The notes below the pieces were generated by a model. It saw only the letters and a program-made list of their open reading frames with translations. It did no database searches and was not told the DNA's origin. From assembly GCA_016712465.1 (NCBI GenBank), contig JADJQZ010000001.1, positions 372,001 to 436,000 of the forward strand: a stretch of 64,000 bases of DNA, given 5' to 3'. The stretch comes from Candidatus Obscuribacter sp. GTDB taxonomy: Bacteria > Cyanobacteriota > Vampirovibrionia > Obscuribacterales > Obscuribacteraceae. Shown here piece after piece: positions 60,928 to 64,000 of this stretch (its first letter is position 1; each line of letters starts with the position of its first letter). The translations under genes and the position numbers were made by a program.

Positions 60928-63296
60928 GTCCAATAACTGCCGAAAACCTTGCGTACATAGTCGCGAGTTTCGCGGTAGGGGATGTTCTCCACGAACAAAT
61001 CCAGGTCCGTGCCCCCGGACTTGGAGTGTTGGTCAAGCCAGCGTTTAACGGCGTTGGGTCCGCCGTTGTAGCTGGCTACGGCCATCATGGCATGACCGCT
61101 GAAGCGGCTTAAGGTGTAAGCCAGATAATTGGTGCCCAGCTTGATATTGTTCTCTGGAATGAAGACATCTTCTTTGCCGGCCAGGGGTAATCCGATTCGC
61201 TTGGCCACACCAAAGGCGGTGCCTGGTAAGAGCTGCATCAGCCCGATGGCGTTGGAACGGCTGAGGGCTTTTGGATAGTAGCGAGATTCTTCTCTGATCA
61301 GGGCATGCACCAGATAGGGGTCCACTTTATTGTTCCTGGCCGCATCTTCTATCTGTGAGGCAAAAGCCCAGGGATAGAGCATCTGCCAGCGCGGCGTCTT
61401 CTCCGGAATATCGCCCAGGTCGCGACCGGCGGCCCGGATGGCGTCAATTTCCTGGCCCTGGCGTAGAAAAAGATAAGCCTTGAAGCCGCTCAATTGTTCC
61501 TTGCCTGCCGGTGTATCAAAGACGGTCTCTTGTTCCCGGGGCGAGAGTTGAGCGAGGGCTTCGTCGTATTGACCGGCAAGAGCCAGCATCGGTGCCTTTG
61601 CTCCCAGCATGGGCAATAGCTTGTCGTAGCTGAAGAGAGCTTCGGCTTCGGGCCAGTTCCACTGCCTTGGACCACTGCGGCTTGTGTGAATGGACCAGCC
61701 CCGGTCTTTTTTGTCCGCCGAGCTGATGGCTTGCAAGCGGGCTCGCGCTCTTCCGCCATAGTAATTGGTGGGGTAGTGGCGCCAGGCGTGCTCATAGGCT
61801 AGTTTGGCCGCCTGCACATTGCCAAGTTTTTCGCTTATTTTGCCAGACCAGAAGGCAAAGCGTGCCGCACTGCGGTGACGTGGATAGCGGCTGACGCCGC
61901 TGTCGGCCAGCCTGGCCAGGGACTGGGCCTTGACTTTGTTCGCTTGAATTTTGCCCGGGTAAATGGTTTTGGTCTGGTGCCAGAATATCCACCATAACGA
62001 CTCGGGGGCATGCTCGGAGGTGGGAAACTCCGCCAAAAGACGCTCAAAAAGCTTGATTGCTTCGCCGTCTTCGCTTCTCACCGCCAGATTCCAGAGGGCA
62101 TGATCGAGATGCTTCGGTTTGAGGGTGATAATCTTGCGCCATACTTCTGCTGTTTGCTGCCTTGTGAGGGGGCCGGTGACGGCATCGGTAATCTCGTCAT
62201 AGCTGGTAGAGGCCGGATCTCTGGCAATGCCCTGATAGAGAGCTTCCAGGGCTTCCTCTCGTCTGCCCAGTTTAGCCAGGCACTGGGCCTTTTGCAAAAG
62301 GCGGCCGTCGGCGGCAGGCTTGGGCAGAGCTTGGGCGCTTTGCCAGGCGCTGAGCGCGCGATTGTAGTCACCCTTCTTGAAGTAGACCAGACCGATGGTA
62401 TCCAGGTCGCTTGCTGAAAGTGAAAGTTTGGGGGCGGTGCCGCTGCCGAGGCTCATCAGTTTGTCGGCAACTTCCGGCGAGAAACGGCCGCCGGTGCTGT
62501 TCTTTAAGTATTCGCGAAAATGTTGCAAGGCTTGATTATAGAGATCGTCACCGCTGCTGGCATCGGTCGGGGCCGGGGAGGCTGAGCCGGCGGCCTGATT
62601 GAGGGCCATTTGCCCCAGGTAATAACTGGCCCCTTTGGCGTATTCGGTGGAAGCAAAACGCTGTTTGAGGGAAGTGAGCAGGGGATAGGCGCGCTCTACT
62701 TCTGCGGTGCGCAAATAAGACTGGGCCAGCTCATAGGTGGCCCTGGCAATTTCCTGGCTCTCGGCTTCGTGGGCGCGCATAATCGTAGAGAGAATGGTGC
62801 GCAGTCTTTCTTCATCGCCTGAGGCGGCGGCAAGTTCGGCGCAATGCCAGAGGCAGAGTGTCTTCAAGAGTGGGTAAGCGCTGGTATCGGTAAAAAGTTC
62901 AAGGGCTTTGAGGCGCTCCTCCGCCAGGCTCGACTTGCTCAACAAGCGGGCCTTCACATAGTCGGCCAGTCGTTTTTCCAGCGTCGAAACATTGCCTCCA
63001 AAGCCGCCGGATAGATCGCTGAGGCGCTTGATAGAGGCTTCCCGGCTTTCTTTGCCGAGAGACTCGATGGCCTGGCTGAACGACTTTGATGGTTTTTGCC
63101 AGAGGGCGGCTATTTCCTGGCTGAATTCGGCCGGTCTGGGGCTCTGAGGTGCGGCAGACAGGGGTTGCCAGGCGGCTGACTGCAAGCAGAGCAAGAGGCT
63201 TGTTGCCGTTAGCAAGCTGGAACTTTTTGCATTATCCAGGCGCCGGCGGCGCTTCGCCTCGGTGGCGGACCTCAGACTCAGCAGTGTTCTATTCAA
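60888..63296 (-). CDS. Slt-type lytic transglycosylase with TPR-like N-terminus
   Basis: The 802-residue periplasmic protein has a basic N-terminus and signal-like segment (about 26-50), a long alpha-solenoid of TPR-like helices (about 60-600), and an SLT catalytic domain (about 650-795): LIREESRYYPKALSRSNAIG carries the catalytic Glu, followed by LMQLLPGTAFGVAKRIGL and VASYNGGPNAVKRW. It cleaves murein to 1,6-anhydro products, as in Slt70. The start is TTG with GAGG upstream. It is the last clearly complete gene before the window end. Confidence 0.9.
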   Translation of the reverse strand: MNRTLLSLRSATEAKRRRRLDNAKSSSLLTATSLLLCLQSAAWQPLSAAPQSPRPAEFSQEIAALWQKPSKSFSQAIESLGKESREASIKRLSDLSGGFGGNVSTLEKRLADYVKARLLSKSSLAEERLKALELFTDTSAYPLLKTLCLWHCAELAAASGDEERLRTILSTIMRAHEAESQEIARATYELAQSYLRTAEVERAYPLLTSLKQRFASTEYAKGASYYLGQMALNQAAGSASPAPTDASSGDDLYNQALQHFREYLKNSTGGRFSPEVADKLMSLGSGTAPKLSLSASDLDTIGLVYFKKGDYNRALSAWQSAQALPKPAADGRLLQKAQCLAKLGRREEALEALYQGIARDPASTSYDEITDAVTGPLTRQQTAEVWRKIITLKPKHLDHALWNLAVRSEDGEAIKLFERLLAEFPTSEHAPESLWWIFWHQTKTIYPGKIQANKVKAQSLARLADSGVSRYPRHRSAARFAFWSGKISEKLGNVQAAKLAYEHAWRHYPTNYYGGRARARLQAISSADKKDRGWSIHTSRSGPRQWNWPEAEALFSYDKLLPMLGAKAPMLALAGQYDEALAQLSPREQETVFDTPAGKEQLSGFKAYLFLRQGQEIDAIRAAGRDLGDIPEKTPRWQMLYPWAFASQIEDAARNNKVDPYLVHALIREESRYYPKALSRSNAIGLMQLLPGTAFGVAKRIGLPLAGKEDVFIPENNIKLGTNYLAYTLSRFSGHAMMAVASYNGGPNAVKRWLDQHSKSGGTDLDLFVENIPYRETRDYVRKVFGSYWTYEQMYPAVAPRQ

Positions 63297-63396
63297 GGGA
63301 GCCTCTTCTTTTGCTTTTTTCTATCTACTGCATAACACCCGGCAAGAATGCTAGCATGAGGCGAGCAGCGGCAAGTAAGGTAGCAAAAGAAAGTTC

Positions 63397-64000
63397 ATGG
63401 CAGACAAAATCGTTTACTTTGACAACGCTTCCACTTCTTATCCCAAGCCTGAAACGGTTTACCAGGTTTGCGATCAGACCTTGCGCAGCGCCGGCAACCC
63501 TGGTCGGGGCGCCCACCGGCTTGCTTATCAAGCGTCTCACCGATTTTTTGAGGCGCGGGAGACCGTGGCCGATTTTCTCGGGCTTACTGATTCGGAGCGC
63601 TTGATTTTTACCTCCGGCTGCACCCAGTCAATAAATATGGTGGTGAGCGGAATGCTAGGCGCCGGCACTCTGAAAGCTGGTGACCGTGTGCTCGTGACAA
63701 GCTACGAACACAATGCCGTCATGCGCACCCTGGCCTACCATGAACGAGTCGATCAAATTGAAGTGGTGCGAGTGCCTGCCGGGGCTGACGGGGCTATAGT
63801 CGATCTGACGGCCCTGAGACGACTGGTTTCGGAGGAGCCGAAGCCGGCCCTGGCTGTCTTTACAAGGGCAAGCAATGTAACCGGGGCGCTACTGGACCTG
63901 CAGTCGGTATCCAACATGTTGGATTTGAGCGGCATCCCACTTTTGCTGGATGCTGCTCAGAGTGCCGGTTTGATCCTGGATGACCTGGGCAGTCTCTCGG
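63397..64000 (+). CDS. Cysteine desulfurase-like class V aminotransferase (5' part)
   Basis: From the ATG at 63397 the frame stays open to the window end (201 codons). The sequence YFDNASTSYPKPETV, GNPGRGAHRLAY, IFTSGCTQSINMV and YEHNAVMRTL is typical of PLP-dependent cysteine desulfurases (SufS/NifS-like) or related class V aminotransferases. LLLDAAQSAG carries the Asp that pairs with the PLP pyridine. The PLP-lysine and catalytic Cys lie beyond the edge. Divergent from the lytic transglycosylase. The gene is partial only because of the window. Confidence 0.85.
   Translation, partial: MADKIVYFDNASTSYPKPETVYQVCDQTLRSAGNPGRGAHRLAYQASHRFFEARETVADFLGLTDSERLIFTSGCTQSINMVVSGMLGAGTLKAGDRVLVTSYEHNAVMRTLAYHERVDQIEVVRVPAGADGAIVDLTALRRLVSEEPKPALAVFTRASNVTGALLDLQSVSNMLDLSGIPLLLDAAQSAGLILDDLGSLS

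Noticed and set aside
1..64000. tRNA or rRNA genes
   Set aside because: I scanned by eye for the GTTCRANNC T-loop context and rRNA core words and saw none in a plausible cloverleaf setting. A tRNAscan run would settle it.

Overview
The window is a 64 kb stretch of bacterial chromosome with long, G+C-rich reading frames, clear Shine-Dalgarno sites (AGGAG/GGAGG) and roughly 50 real genes. I found no rRNA, tRNA or CRISPR array. Several proteins carry Sec-type signal peptides, and a lytic transglycosylase, a TPM-domain protein and an MglA GTPase point to a diderm, possibly surface-motile organism. My tentative guess is a non-photosynthetic cyanobacterial relative (Vampirovibrionia/Melainabacteria, Obscuribacterales type). 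This rests on the overall mix of families and is not proven.

Layout. 0.5-2.9 kb: a three-gene operon with two stand-alone peptidase-M17 N-terminal (macro-like) domain proteins. 3.5-6.3 kb: an M48 membrane metallopeptidase and an S53 (sedolisin) peptidase. 6.6-7.5 kb: an IS1595-type transposase. 7.7-13 kb (minus strand): a TPR protein, a glycogen debranching enzyme, a PATAN/degenerate-GGDEF protein and MglA. 13-18 kb: an HD-domain protein, a MerR-type protein with a very long proline-rich linker, a decayed IS110 transposase and a small secreted Gly/Tyr/Pro-rich protein. 19-22 kb: a nucleoside-salvage operon (deoB, a short PNP-like protein, PNP). 22.7-26 kb: two small unknowns and a large unknown with a kinase-like C-terminal motif. 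26-31 kb (minus): a 1,000-residue TPM-domain membrane protein with an apparent frameshift, and two tandem coiled-coil membrane proteins about 96% identical. 32.5 kb: a third M17-N paralogue. 33-39 kb: unknowns, a vitamin-K-carboxylase/HTTM-type membrane protein coupled to an aldo/keto reductase, and a 20-bp tandem array that may be a leftover IS21-type end. 39-47 kb (minus): TldD/TldE, a 67-residue Cys-rich peptide, and small membrane-anchored helical proteins, with one FCP1-like HAD phosphatase on the plus strand. 47-53 kb (minus): a radical SAM protein, NAD kinase, a double NMNAT in one polypeptide and a DUF3343-NMNAT-kinase (NadR-like) fusion. 53-64 kb: a zinc-ribbon peptide, a frameshifted GT-C membrane protein, a Gly-zipper protein, a pseudo-matrixin, a pseudo-receiver/HPt protein, an exported small heat-shock protein, an LRV-repeat protein, a Slt-type lytic transglycosylase and the start of a cysteine desulfurase-like gene.

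How the parts may fit. The 19-22 kb and 47-53 kb clusters both handle nucleosides and NAD(P): PNP and phosphopentomutase recycle ribose, while NAD kinase, duplicated NMNAT and the NadR-like fusion build NAD and NADP. Macro-like folds (the M17-N paralogues) and many catalytically degenerate proteins are over-represented. The strongest candidates for something undescribed are the NAD locus with its two unusual architectures, the family of M17-N-only proteins with Cys-pair ends, and the TldD/TldE, Cys-rich peptide and radical SAM neighbourhood. A roughly 25-45 bp motif recurs in seven intergenic regions, mostly between convergent genes.
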